Positions 9,601 to 16,638 of a stretch of DNA of 33,352 nt are shown piece by piece. The notes below the pieces were generated by a model. That model ran no database searches, was not told the DNA's origin, and was given only the letters and a program-made list of their open reading frames with translations. The translations under genes and the position numbers were made by a program. The DNA comes from an uncultured Bacilli bacterium. Lineage in GTDB: Bacteria; Bacillota_I; Bacilli_A; RF39; UBA660. The stretch spans positions 1 through 33,352 of the forward strand of contig CANRJV010000014.1 of assembly GCA_947631045.1 (NCBI GenBank). Direction: 5' to 3'. Numbering within the stretch: the stretch's first letter is position 1; the number at the start of each line of letters is the position of its first letter.

Positions 9601-9799
9601 TGTTATTATAAAAAGTTAGTTTAACCACTGATGTATCAGATATACTACTATCTTTTCTTTTAACATTAAATGAATAACCAATAAGATTGCTATGCTTGTC
9701 TTTTATTAATAATCGGATATCTTTACTCGTGTATTCTTTAGCTCTGGCAAAATGTATAGTATTAATATGGGATTTTATTTGATCAAGTAAATTATACAT
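6671..9799 (-). CDS. SWIM-SNF2 family helicase/translocase
   Basis: The protein has 1042 residues. A SWIM zinc-binding motif lies at about 73-86 (CNC...CEHI). A long divergent middle region (about 90-570) is followed by the two RecA-like lobes of an SNF2 ATPase: Q-like motif RPYQIEGVEWL (578-588), Walker A DEMGLGKT (602-609), Walker B LDEAQ (699-703), ALTGTPLEN (726-734), and in lobe 2 TLKSGGTGLNLT (943-954), WWNPQVENQATDRAHRIGQ (965-983). It should use ATP hydrolysis to move along or remodel nucleoprotein. Its length and SWIM-SNF2 order are normal for the Firmicute family. It has its own promoter (9821-9849) and follows the SAP-domain gene by 57 nt on the same strand, so the two probably work together. 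The start follows AAAAGGAG. Confidence 0.93.
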   Translation of the reverse strand: MYNLLDQIKSHINTIHFARAKEYTSKDIRLLIKDKHSNLIGYSFNVKRKDSSISDTSVVKLTFYNNNIRSIYCNCYTFKCMQSCEHIPAVIMNYAEFNVENNIQDLSKHILEEFSAKKNNNIKTKLKVEYQLDVYNLKMYDYYGLSVYLKLKVGYDKLYILTASKLKKFMRVYESEMGPIELGKFFTYDPNLYYFTDEDKNVLDFVFNYGSVHYDSIYLSDNILTKLLNLLKDRDFSIKDVGAIHGIKEGIPFSISLDKKDNIYKLNIKYDNIEPLTENYEYIIYNKEVYHINKDYQRLLETLRSYNIKELEFNKEDIPAFNKGILPIVKNNLQIASDMEEIKLYMNPTAKLYFDIEEDNIVCDIKLVYGNKETNYFDLSNEELRDIEYENNIINDLNNYGFINSNKQFLLLDLDRIVNFLENDINDLSNKYEVYTSEKLKNTNIRKKININSNFSIGQDNIMHYTFNMNDVSDDEMDDLIKSLRKKKKYHKLKNGDIIALEDNNIEEITNLLDDLNIDDNKASGIIPKYQAIYLDYLKKEKYPHIKTDNKFNDFIKNFNEYKNVKIDFSEDEKSILRPYQIEGVEWLYNIHKCDFGGILADEMGLGKTIQTIYFLRKLKKEDSQSKFLVVCPTALVYNWLKEFETFGQDFQVAILSGYKLLRKQILEKMSADVYITSYGTLREDIDLYDNIVFKVCTLDEAQNIKNPFAKITRAVKKIKADTKIALTGTPLENALVEIWSIFDFIMPGYLNNISKFNEKFSFKDQDDTSKEKISKLKILTSPFILRRKKKDVVKELPEKYENVIYVDLDEEQKKIYALEVKKVKEEIDGLLKGSSFREKRFQILSLLTRLRQICIDPKLIYENYQGTSTKIETLVKTIVENVANEHKILMFTTFKSILPTIKKALDSKKITYYTIDGDVNGKTRQMLVDNFNQDDTNVFLITLKSGGTGLNLTSADIVIHLDLWWNPQVENQATDRAHRIGQTKSVEVIKLIASGTIEERILELQQKKKALADELIEKGSAGNIALSSLSEEDIKNLIDFK

Positions 9800-9820
9800 A
9801 TATACTCCTTTTTTAGGTAT

Positions 9821-9849
9821 ATAATAACATTCGTTTGCTAATGTGTAAA
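9821..9849 (-). promoter_or_regulatory. Sigma-A-type promoter of the SNF2 gene
   Basis: Minus strand: -35 TTTACA (9849-9844), 17-nt spacer, -10 TATTAT (9826-9821), then a short leader with AAAGGAG before the ATG at 9799. Confidence 0.6.
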
Positions 9850-9856
9850 GAAAAAA

Positions 9857-11509
9857 CTATTTATTTTCTAGATTACAGAAAATTTTTTTACTTTCCAAAG
9901 CTTTTTTAACTTCTTTTTGATCTTTTTTATTTATTACTATTATTTCATCTGTTTTACATGAAGCACTTTGTACTTTTTTGATATCTTTAATTATACCTGC
10001 AAATTCTTTCGGATACTCTAATATAGTTACTTCTTTAATTTTAACTTTATTTAAAATGCTTTTGTAGTAATTAAAATCATCAACAATTTTAGATGGTATA
10101 TTACTTGTATTATCTTTTAAATAATTAAATATTTCATCAAGAGTTATTCCTAAATCAAGAGCTTTAGCAATACCTTTAAAATCAAGATGATATACTATAC
10201 AATCATTATCTTTTTCCTTGCTTAAGAAACGATCAAAGAATAATGTATGTTCCATATTGCTCATGTCATCAAAAACTATAATTTTATCATCAACAATTTT
10301 TAAAGGAATATTATTAATAATTAATTCATTGGTGTATTCCGCTAATCCTAAAACTTGAGCCCCAAAATTTGTTAATTTAACATAACTATTTACTAAATAT
10401 TCTCGATACCCATAATCATCATATTCACTATCTATTACTACATCAATAATGCCTAAGGTAGCAAAATATTGCATTAAACATACATCTATTAATAGATAGT
10501 CAAATTCATCATATGAACATCCATAATACCAATTATCATAATCACTTTTTTTCAAAACAGTTCCTAAAGCATTTCTAATAAAGTTGCCATTTTTCATTCG
10601 AATTTGTTCTCTGAATTCATTAATATCGACCCATTCATCAATAGGTAATTTTTTTATGGCTTCTAAAAGGAAATCTCTTATAGGATAAAAATTTTTAAAA
10701 TCATATTTATAAATTCCTGAACGCATTCTTTCTACTTCATTAATTTCATTAGAATCAATATAACTATCTAATAATAACTGAATCTTTTCAATTTTATTTA
10801 GTCTTAAATAATTTTTATAATTGCTTCCTAAGGTAATAACATCTTTAGTATTATTAATAACTTTAGCGCTTACTAGTAAATCAATAAGTCCCTTCATAAT
10901 AACCGTATCATCTGTCGTTTTAAAATCTTCATCAACTCTTTTATTTATTTCTTGAATGTTAAAAATACCGATAAATCTTAAGCAATCTTTTTTAAGTATT
11001 TCCTTTTTTTTATCCGATAATTTTATTTTAAATTCATTAACATATTTAATAAATTCATCAAAATAGAAAACACTTTCATCTTCTATTTCAATATTACCAT
11101 AATGGTCAGTAAGATTAATAGTATCCTTAGTCTTAATATAGCTTATTTCATATGGAGGAACTATTTCATCAAGAACTTCTCTTATAAATTTAGGAATCTT
11201 TTTGCCAATAAAAAAATAATTAACTTTCTTAAGAAATTGACCACTATACTTATATTTTTGGGTAATTTCATTAAGACTTTTTTCTAAAGGATTGTATCTT
11301 TGTTTAACAATGGTATCAATATATTCTTTTTCATAATCATTAAGTTCATTATAGGTATTAATAACAAAATCAGGTTGATTATAAAACTCTATGATTCGTT
11401 CCATTAATTCCAGCTTGCGGCCATTTCTATCTAATTTTAAATTAGAAGCTACTTTCCGTAATTCATCACAATTCATATTATTTAATATAAAGTTTAATTC
11501 TTCGATCAT
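9857..11509 (-). CDS. SAP-domain protein, partner of the SNF2 helicase
   Basis: The protein has 550 residues, is Lys/Asp/Asn rich and has no signal peptide or membrane helix. Residues about 10-45 (MNCDELRKVASNLKLD, then GRKLELMERIIEF) match a SAP-type helix-extended-loop-helix that binds DNA in other proteins. The remainder looks like repeated winged-helix or helical segments, such as DYEKEYIDTIVKQRY (58-72), but I recognise no further family. It is transcribed from a strong promoter (11537-11565), with GAGGTAG before the start, and is followed by the SNF2 gene on the same strand. The pairing suggests that it targets or regulates that translocase; this is inference from context. Confidence 0.7.
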   Translation of the reverse strand: MIEELNFILNNMNCDELRKVASNLKLDRNGRKLELMERIIEFYNQPDFVINTYNELNDYEKEYIDTIVKQRYNPLEKSLNEITQKYKYSGQFLKKVNYFFIGKKIPKFIREVLDEIVPPYEISYIKTKDTINLTDHYGNIEIEDESVFYFDEFIKYVNEFKIKLSDKKKEILKKDCLRFIGIFNIQEINKRVDEDFKTTDDTVIMKGLIDLLVSAKVINNTKDVITLGSNYKNYLRLNKIEKIQLLLDSYIDSNEINEVERMRSGIYKYDFKNFYPIRDFLLEAIKKLPIDEWVDINEFREQIRMKNGNFIRNALGTVLKKSDYDNWYYGCSYDEFDYLLIDVCLMQYFATLGIIDVVIDSEYDDYGYREYLVNSYVKLTNFGAQVLGLAEYTNELIINNIPLKIVDDKIIVFDDMSNMEHTLFFDRFLSKEKDNDCIVYHLDFKGIAKALDLGITLDEIFNYLKDNTSNIPSKIVDDFNYYKSILNKVKIKEVTILEYPKEFAGIIKDIKKVQSASCKTDEIIVINKKDQKEVKKALESKKIFCNLENK

Positions 11510-11536
11510 TGTACTACCTCAATTTCTATTAGTTAT

Positions 11537-11565
11537 ATTATAACCGAAGTAATACTTATTTTCAA
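11537..11565 (-). promoter_or_regulatory. Sigma-A promoter of the SAP-SNF2 unit
   Basis: Minus strand: TTGAAA (11565-11560), exactly 17 nt, TATAAT (11542-11537). The ATG at 11509 follows after a leader with GAGGTAG. This is one of the best sigma-A matches in the window. Confidence 0.8.
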
Positions 11566-11580
11566 AGCTTATTCTATGTT

Positions 11581-11760
11581 TTTTTGACAACATTTAATCT
11601 TAAGGCAGGAGAATCTAAAGAAATAAAATTAAGTTGGAAAAAAGGCTATGGCAAATTAGCAAGCAAAACATACAGAATTATAAAAAATATTCTTTATGAA
11701 AAAGAAGAATCAAATTTTGAAACATTTAATATAGTAACAGAATTGGCGACCTGCATTTAG
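11581..11760 (+). pseudogene. 3' remnant of a bacterial Ig-like domain protein
   Basis: An open plus-strand frame without a start encodes TFNLKAGESKEIKLSWKKGY, then GKLASKTYRII and ends NIVTELATCI-TAG. This is the typical C-terminal end of a bacterial Ig-like domain (pattern LkpGEskeikl.W...YGkL..g.YRIik). Everything upstream is replaced by the promoter of the divergent SAP gene, so the original gene was truncated, probably when the SAP-SNF2 module or its neighbour rearranged. The remaining 323-nt gap between genes (11510-11832) holds only this fragment and the promoter. Confidence 0.55.
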
Positions 11761-11832
11761 AAAATTTGATAATATGCTTTTATTTTTTATAGGCAAGCAA
11801 TTATTGCTACCCCCACATATGTGTAATTTTTT

Positions 11833-12684
11833 CTAAATATTATTAATAATAATTTTCCTTAATTGCTCATACCTATTTGTGTATGAGTGATCTGCCCCTT
11901 TAATAACCTGTATATCACAATCATTTATATTATTATTTAAATAACTCATAACAATATCAATAGGTTGAGTCAAAACACATTCATCAACATCTCCAAATAT
12001 AACTAATACTGGAATATCTATACTATTAAGAACTTCACTTTTTCCATCCGCATATCTAATAAAGTCATTTTCACCACCAGGTAAAAAGTCATAATGATAC
12101 GTTCCTGCTGCAATTTTACCATTAGCCATAACTGAAAAATCTATTAATTCCTTTTCTCTTCCTTCATTTACTAATCTTGTTGATTCTTCTTTAGCAATTT
12201 GATATTCTTCTTCACTTAAAAATTTCTTTCCTACAGAAGGAATATCACAAGGAGCAAGTAAAACTATTTTTTTAATGCTTTCATCTTTTTTGTTATTGTA
12301 GTAATACAATACTTTATTGCAACCATAGCTATGCCCTTCAAGTATTATTTCTTTATATCCCTTTTCTTTTACCCAATTTATAACTCCTTCAATATCTAAT
12401 AAGCAGTCTTTAAATCTTTCTAAGCTTCCACCAATAATTATAAAATCATTTCCTTTATGTAATTCCGTAATAAAATCTCTGCCTCTATTATTAAAGGTTA
12501 AAAAAGCATAATTCTTATCTGTATAAGACTTTGCCAGTGTATCTAAAAAACGATTTTCATAGAAATTTCCATTTAATCCATGAACATGAATAACAATTTT
12601 ATCAGTACTATTCTTTGGTGTAAATAAAATTCCTGGTTGTTCTATTTCATCAATAGACATAATTCTTACTAATTCTTGATTCAT
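11833..12684 (-). CDS. Alpha/beta hydrolase (S33/DUF1749-like)
   Basis: From the chosen start (12684) the protein has 283 residues; GGAAGGA lies 8 nt upstream, while a start 30 nt earlier has no ribosome site. The alpha/beta hydrolase elements are in order: the oxyanion region HVHGLNGN, the nucleophile elbow GHSYG with Ser119, an acidic residue in FGDVDE (Asp232 or Asp234), and His266 in GADHSYT. A lid-like insert lies at about 150-210. There is no signal peptide, so it acts in the cytoplasm. The ester or amide substrate cannot be read from the sequence. It stands alone, separated by about 190 nt from the HD/kinase fusion upstream. TATAAT near 12723-12728 on the minus strand may be its -10. 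Confidence 0.85.
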   Translation of the reverse strand: MNQELVRIMSIDEIEQPGILFTPKNSTDKIVIHVHGLNGNFYENRFLDTLAKSYTDKNYAFLTFNNRGRDFITELHKGNDFIIIGGSLERFKDCLLDIEGVINWVKEKGYKEIILEGHSYGCNKVLYYYNNKKDESIKKIVLLAPCDIPSVGKKFLSEEEYQIAKEESTRLVNEGREKELIDFSVMANGKIAAGTYHYDFLPGGENDFIRYADGKSEVLNSIDIPVLVIFGDVDECVLTQPIDIVMSYLNNNINDCDIQVIKGADHSYTNRYEQLRKIIINNI

Positions 12685-12874
12685 ACTAATATCCTTCCTT
12701 TCATATGTTTTCATTTATTAGAATTATATAGTAAAAACAAAATATTATCCTTACACATAAAAGTTAATCATTTATCAAAACGTATACTATTTTTGCTTCA
12801 TGTAATATTTTAGTCAAACTTTTAGTTCATTTTTTAATGTAAAAAGAACTATGGTCAATGCATTGATACTTTTT

Positions 12875-14830
12875 TTATTTTAATTCATACTTTTGTTGAA
12901 ATGCTTTAATATATCTTCTTCGCATAACAGGAAGAACTTGAGAGGCAACTTCAATAGATACATCATTCATACTCATAGTAGAAGTATCTAATAACATATA
13001 AGAATCTACACTTTCAGCAAATAATCCTTGTAATGAATTTAAACAATTATTATACTCATCAATATTCTCTTTATTTAAGAATGATCTTGGTTCTAAAGCT
13101 AAACTAGAAATATAATCTCTTCTTAAAGAAATTAATGAATCAGCATAAGTAATTACCAAAAAGTCTATTAATTGTTTAGAAAGTTTTGAATATTTTTCTC
13201 TAGCTAATAAATATTGTTCTTCTGGCATATCACCACAAATAAATCTTCTATAATTCCATATTTGCCTATCATTTATAGATCTATCAATTAAAATAATATC
13301 TTTTCCCGAAGTAAGAGCTTTCTGTAATTGGCTATATACTTCATCAATAATAGCAATATTGCCATCTGCTAATCCCATTTTATTAATCTTACTTTTTAAA
13401 TTTTCTTTATAATATTTTGATGTTGTAAATTCTTCTATTAAAGAAACATCAAAACCACCTTTTTTAAAGAAATCGCACAAATTATTTATGGTAGTAGTTT
13501 TTCCAGTTCTAGGAGTTCCACTAAATTCAATAACAAAAGGTTTAGAAAGTGTTACTAATGATTTTAATCTTTGCAATTCAATCTTTTGGGCATGTAATTT
13601 TCTTAATTTTGCATAATAGCCTTGATTATCTACAAAGATTGTATCTCTTAAAAATAAATCTTCTTTTTTATAAAATACTTTATCTAAAATGTCTTTTAAT
13701 CTTAAAAATATAGGTAAATCTTTATCTTCTCCAGATATTAGACATTCATACATACTTGTATAGTACCATTTTTGTGATTCTTCTCCTCTTTTAAAAGCAC
13801 TAAAGTCTCTACTACCACTTTTCTCAAATTTTAAAAATAAGTCTTCTAAATTATTTATTTTATCAGCACAAATTACTAATTTATTTCTAAGCGGTAATTT
13901 TTTAGTTTCTTCTATAGTATGTTTCTTTCGCTCTTCCCAAGACAATGATTTATTGGGTTCAGAAGCAGACATTACTAAAGTAGCAATATCCTTACCAAAT
14001 TCTTTTTCAATATCTTGGATAGTATATTCTGTATCTTCTACAACATCATGTAAATAACCCGCTGCTATAACATTATCATCATATCCAAATGATTCTAATA
14101 ATTGGCCAACTCCAAGTGGATGCATTATCATTGGCTTATCAGGTTCACTTTTTCTAACTTGTCCCATATGGGCTTGTATCGCAAAAGATAAAGCTTTTTC
14201 TCTGATATCCATAATTTCATTTACCTCCATATATTTTACTGCAAACCTATATTTATCTTTTAATATTTCTTCCACCCTTTTTTTAAAATCTTCAAATTCT
14301 TTGTCATAACAATAACTTTTAGCATAACCATCGGTTCCAAATTTTTTTGATATATGTTTATATGCTCTCTTAATCATTTCTTCTAAAGCCAAGTCAGGAT
14401 AATGCTTAGTTGTATAAGCATGAGTTCTTTTTAAAGCTGAAATTAAATCAACATTCCTATCAGCAGATGAAATAATTTTCCCATAATTACTTCTTGGTTC
14501 ATATTCTAAACTTGCTCGATGATCTTCTATTGCTTCTTTAATTATTATCCTTTGCTCATCAGTAAAAAACTCTTTCATCTTTCCATTTTCATAAAATAAT
14601 TTAGCTGATAGCACCTCATGATTATCTTTATCAATATGATGAGCTATATCATGATATGAAGCAATTACATAAACCATATCCAAATTGATATTATCAAATT
14701 GTTTTGCAAATTCTAGGCTTCTTTTAATAACATATTTTATATGTTCAATTCCATGTCCAGAATCATTTTTCTGATATATAGGAAATATATTTTTTTCAAT
14801 ATATTCAACTAGTTGCTTTCTTATTTGCAT
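12875..14830 (-). CDS. Three-domain fusion: HD hydrolase + SpoT/MESH1-like HD + P-loop kinase
   Basis: The 651-residue protein has three catalytic-looking parts. First, an HD domain (about 1-190) with HGIEH (26-30), His60-Asp61 in SYHDIAHH, and Asp124. Second, a RelA/SpoT hydrolase-like (MESH1-type) domain (about 205-385) with His221, His237, the HD motif YLHDVVEDTEY (259-269) and Asp323 in CADKINNLED; no synthetase domain is seen. Third, a P-loop nucleotide kinase-like domain (about 430-640) with GTPRTGKTT (438-446) and LIDRSINDR (514-522). Likely substrates are nucleotides or alarmones. The gene follows the UDG-like gene by 25 nt with GGGAGG before the start, forming an operon. A strong internal site, GGAGGT, precedes Met207, just where the second domain begins. 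The domains are clear; the combined role is unknown. Confidence 0.85.
   Translation of the reverse strand: MQIRKQLVEYIEKNIFPIYQKNDSGHGIEHIKYVIKRSLEFAKQFDNINLDMVYVIASYHDIAHHIDKDNHEVLSAKLFYENGKMKEFFTDEQRIIIKEAIEDHRASLEYEPRSNYGKIISSADRNVDLISALKRTHAYTTKHYPDLALEEMIKRAYKHISKKFGTDGYAKSYCYDKEFEDFKKRVEEILKDKYRFAVKYMEVNEIMDIREKALSFAIQAHMGQVRKSEPDKPMIMHPLGVGQLLESFGYDDNVIAAGYLHDVVEDTEYTIQDIEKEFGKDIATLVMSASEPNKSLSWEERKKHTIEETKKLPLRNKLVICADKINNLEDLFLKFEKSGSRDFSAFKRGEESQKWYYTSMYECLISGEDKDLPIFLRLKDILDKVFYKKEDLFLRDTIFVDNQGYYAKLRKLHAQKIELQRLKSLVTLSKPFVIEFSGTPRTGKTTTINNLCDFFKKGGFDVSLIEEFTTSKYYKENLKSKINKMGLADGNIAIIDEVYSQLQKALTSGKDIILIDRSINDRQIWNYRRFICGDMPEEQYLLAREKYSKLSKQLIDFLVITYADSLISLRRDYISSLALEPRSFLNKENIDEYNNCLNSLQGLFAESVDSYMLLDTSTMSMNDVSIEVASQVLPVMRRRYIKAFQQKYELK
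14210..14228 (-). promoter_or_regulatory. Internal ribosome binding site and start codon within the HD fusion
   Basis: GGAGGT (14228-14223) lies 10 nt before ATG at 14212, which is Met207 of the fusion. It is exactly at the linker between the first HD domain and the MESH1-like domain. It could yield a 445-residue MESH-kinase product, or be a relic of two separate genes that fused. Confidence 0.5.
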
Positions 14831-14855
14831 TACCCCAAACCTCCCAATCGTTTAT

Positions 14856-15503
14856 TTATAAACGTTTCATTATCCATTTAATATCTTCAATAGATTTATC
14901 AATATTGAATCTCCCATTACCTACGGGATAGTATACAGAATAAAAGTTATATGTTTTTCCGTTTATTTTCTTTTCAAAAAGTTGTTTTCTTACCTGTGAA
15001 ACTGATATTTTTCTATTTAATACAATCGAACTTACTTGATTACCAAATAAGACAATTACTTTAGGATTAATTATTTCCAATTCTTTTTCTAACAAATGCA
15101 AATATTGTTTATAAACATTATCAGATAATTCTCTAGCATCTACTTGAGTACATTTTCCTAAATTTGTAATAAAGTATTTGTGTTTTTCAACATCTTTATA
15201 AACTTCTTCAGCAAATTTTTCCGTCCAATCTGAACTTTTAATTTCTTTTACCTTTTTATAAATATTTCTATCCATCAAATTTAGTTCAAAAAATAAATCC
15301 CATATATTTTTAGTTCCAATCCAAGGAGATTTAATTCCTTTCCAATTTTTAGAAGATGCTATATTTCGGCCAGTTGGATTCATAAAAACAAAACAAATAT
15401 CGGGATTGTTTTTACAACCACCATTATAAATTGAATCTAATTCTTTTGCGCCATATTTTAATTGAAGTTTATCATATTCAATTTTTAGATCTTCTAGCTG
15501 CAT
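14856..15503 (-). CDS. Uracil-DNA glycosylase superfamily protein
   Basis: The protein has 215 residues from ATG at 15503. A longer frame reaching 15557 would translate the shared promoter repeat, so it is rejected. UDG-superfamily landmarks are present: motif 1-like FVFMNPTGRN (about 37-46), the central YFITNLGKC (about 108-116), a strand PKVIVLFGNQV (about 145-155), and a motif 3-like YYPVGNGRFN near the C-terminus. The usual catalytic Asp/Asn of classical UDGs is not clearly placed, so activity and base preference are uncertain. It is first in an operon with the HD-MESH-kinase fusion, which points to a nucleotide or DNA base-related task. Promoter repeat copy 3 lies directly upstream, with GGTGG before the start. 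Confidence 0.7.
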   Translation of the reverse strand: MQLEDLKIEYDKLQLKYGAKELDSIYNGGCKNNPDICFVFMNPTGRNIASSKNWKGIKSPWIGTKNIWDLFFELNLMDRNIYKKVKEIKSSDWTEKFAEEVYKDVEKHKYFITNLGKCTQVDARELSDNVYKQYLHLLEKELEIINPKVIVLFGNQVSSIVLNRKISVSQVRKQLFEKKINGKTYNFYSVYYPVGNGRFNIDKSIEDIKWIMKRL

Positions 15504-15519
15504 TGTAACCACCAATACA

Positions 15520-15582
15520 ATTTTATCATAAATTTTTTTATTTTCCGAGCCATTCAAGGTAATTTATTCTAAATTATTATTT
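15520..15582 (-). promoter_or_regulatory. Shared promoter repeat, copy 3 (truncated)
   Basis: Minus-strand core CTCGGAAAAT-9 nt-TATGATAAAAT lies about 17 nt before the ATG at 15503. Similarity to copy 2 continues through about 15582 (CATTCAAGGTAATTT against CATTCGAGGCAATTT on the plus strand), then stops where the remnant of another gene begins. Confidence 0.7.
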
Positions 15583-15588
15583 TAAATT

Positions 15589-15693
15589 TTATTCTTCCAC
15601 AGGCCATATTTCCGATAAGTCTTTCATACTTACTTTTTTAAACTTTCCTATATGATAAAAAAGTTTTCTTCTTATGATGAAATTAAGGATTGA
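15589..15693 (-). pseudogene. C-terminal fragment of an unknown gene
   Basis: A minus-strand frame between two stops encodes about 34 residues ending KKVSMKDLSEIWPVEE. It has no start and no ribosome site. The ending reads like a real protein C-terminus, so it may be the remnant of a gene cut off when the UDG cassette with its promoter repeat arrived. I do not recognise the family. Confidence 0.35.
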
Positions 15694-15767
15694 TTAAACT
15701 TTTTAATAAAGAATAAAACTATATTAATATTTAATTTCATGTTAAAATAATAAACAGGTGATGCTTT

Positions 15768-16562
15768 TTGAATATCTATAAAAGCTTAAATGAAATAACA
15801 AAGTATATTGATGAAAACTTAGAAGAAAAAATTAACTATGAAGACTTAGCCAAATTTCTTGGTGTAAATGTCTATACTATGCAAAGATTATTTACCATGC
15901 TTACCAATATTTCTCTAGCAGAATATATTAGAAAAAGAAGGCTATCCAATGCGGGTTTTGACTTATATGAAGGAAAAGAGAAAATAATTGATATAGCCTT
16001 AAAATATCAATATGAAAATGCTACTTCTTTTTCCCGGGCTTTTGAAAAATTTCATGGCATTAAACCTAGTCTAGTAAATAAAGAAACAAAACTTAAAAAT
16101 TTTCCACGAATAACTTTCAATGAAGATATTAATGTTACCACCGAGCTAGATTATGAAATAATTACTATGGAAGAAATAAATTTATACGGGATTAGTATAA
16201 AAACTAATAATGCAAAAATAAGGACTGATGCTCCAACGTTTTTTCAAGAAGTTCAAAAGAAATATTTAAATAAGTATGGAGATATAAACTACGGAATGAC
16301 TACTTATGATATGGAACGAGAAGAAACTCAAAAATATTATTGTTTATATGATAAAAAGATAGACGAATTTGAACATATCAAAATACCATCTAGTAAATGG
16401 TTAAGGTTTAGAATTAATTCTCAAGATGCCAAAGATATTCAAGAAATAACTTGCAAATTTTATGAGGAATTTTTACCATCAACTAAATATAATTTAAAAG
16501 AAATTCCGGAACTTGAATATTATCATGATAATATAACTGATTTTTTAGTAGCAATTTATTAA
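15768..16562 (+). CDS. AraC-family regulator with GyrI-like effector domain
   Basis: The protein has 264 residues and starts with TTG behind AGGTGA (6 nt spacing), a pattern shared by tspO and the GNAT gene. Residues about 8-105 form the double HTH of AraC proteins: EDLAKFLGVNVYTMQRLFTM (26-45) and the second helix pair IIDIALKYQYENATSFSRAF (65-84). Residues about 125-264 form a GyrI/AraC_E_bind-like effector domain, with the typical lead-in YEIITMEEINLYGIS. It should be a one-component sensor that binds a small hydrophobic ligand and controls transcription. No obvious target gene is adjacent; the following ATPase has its own leader after a terminator. Confidence 0.9.
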   Translation: MNIYKSLNEITKYIDENLEEKINYEDLAKFLGVNVYTMQRLFTMLTNISLAEYIRKRRLSNAGFDLYEGKEKIIDIALKYQYENATSFSRAFEKFHGIKPSLVNKETKLKNFPRITFNEDINVTTELDYEIITMEEINLYGISIKTNNAKIRTDAPTFFQEVQKKYLNKYGDINYGMTTYDMEREETQKYYCLYDKKIDEFEHIKIPSSKWLRFRINSQDAKDIQEITCKFYEEFLPSTKYNLKEIPELEYYHDNITDFLVAIY

Positions 16563-16598
16563 ACTGACAAAATTGATTGTTAAAAAGTCAGTTTTTTT
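16561..16598 (+). terminator. Intrinsic terminator of the AraC-family gene
   Basis: AAACTGAC (16561-16568) pairs with GTCAGTTT (16587-16594), followed by a T run to 16598. It starts at the stop codon. Confidence 0.8.
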
Positions 16599-16638
16599 AT
16601 TTCCTATTTTGCTATACTTATAACCGAGGTGACGGATT

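Noticed and set aside
12830-12870. TCAATGCATTGA palindrome after the HD/kinase fusion as a terminator
   Set aside because: The stem is short and no clear T run follows it in the minus direction; AT-rich palindromes are expected by chance here.
14856-15557. Longer UDG-like protein starting at 15557
   Set aside because: The extra 18 codons lie within the promoter repeat shared with two other genes, and the ATG at 15503 has a ribosome site.
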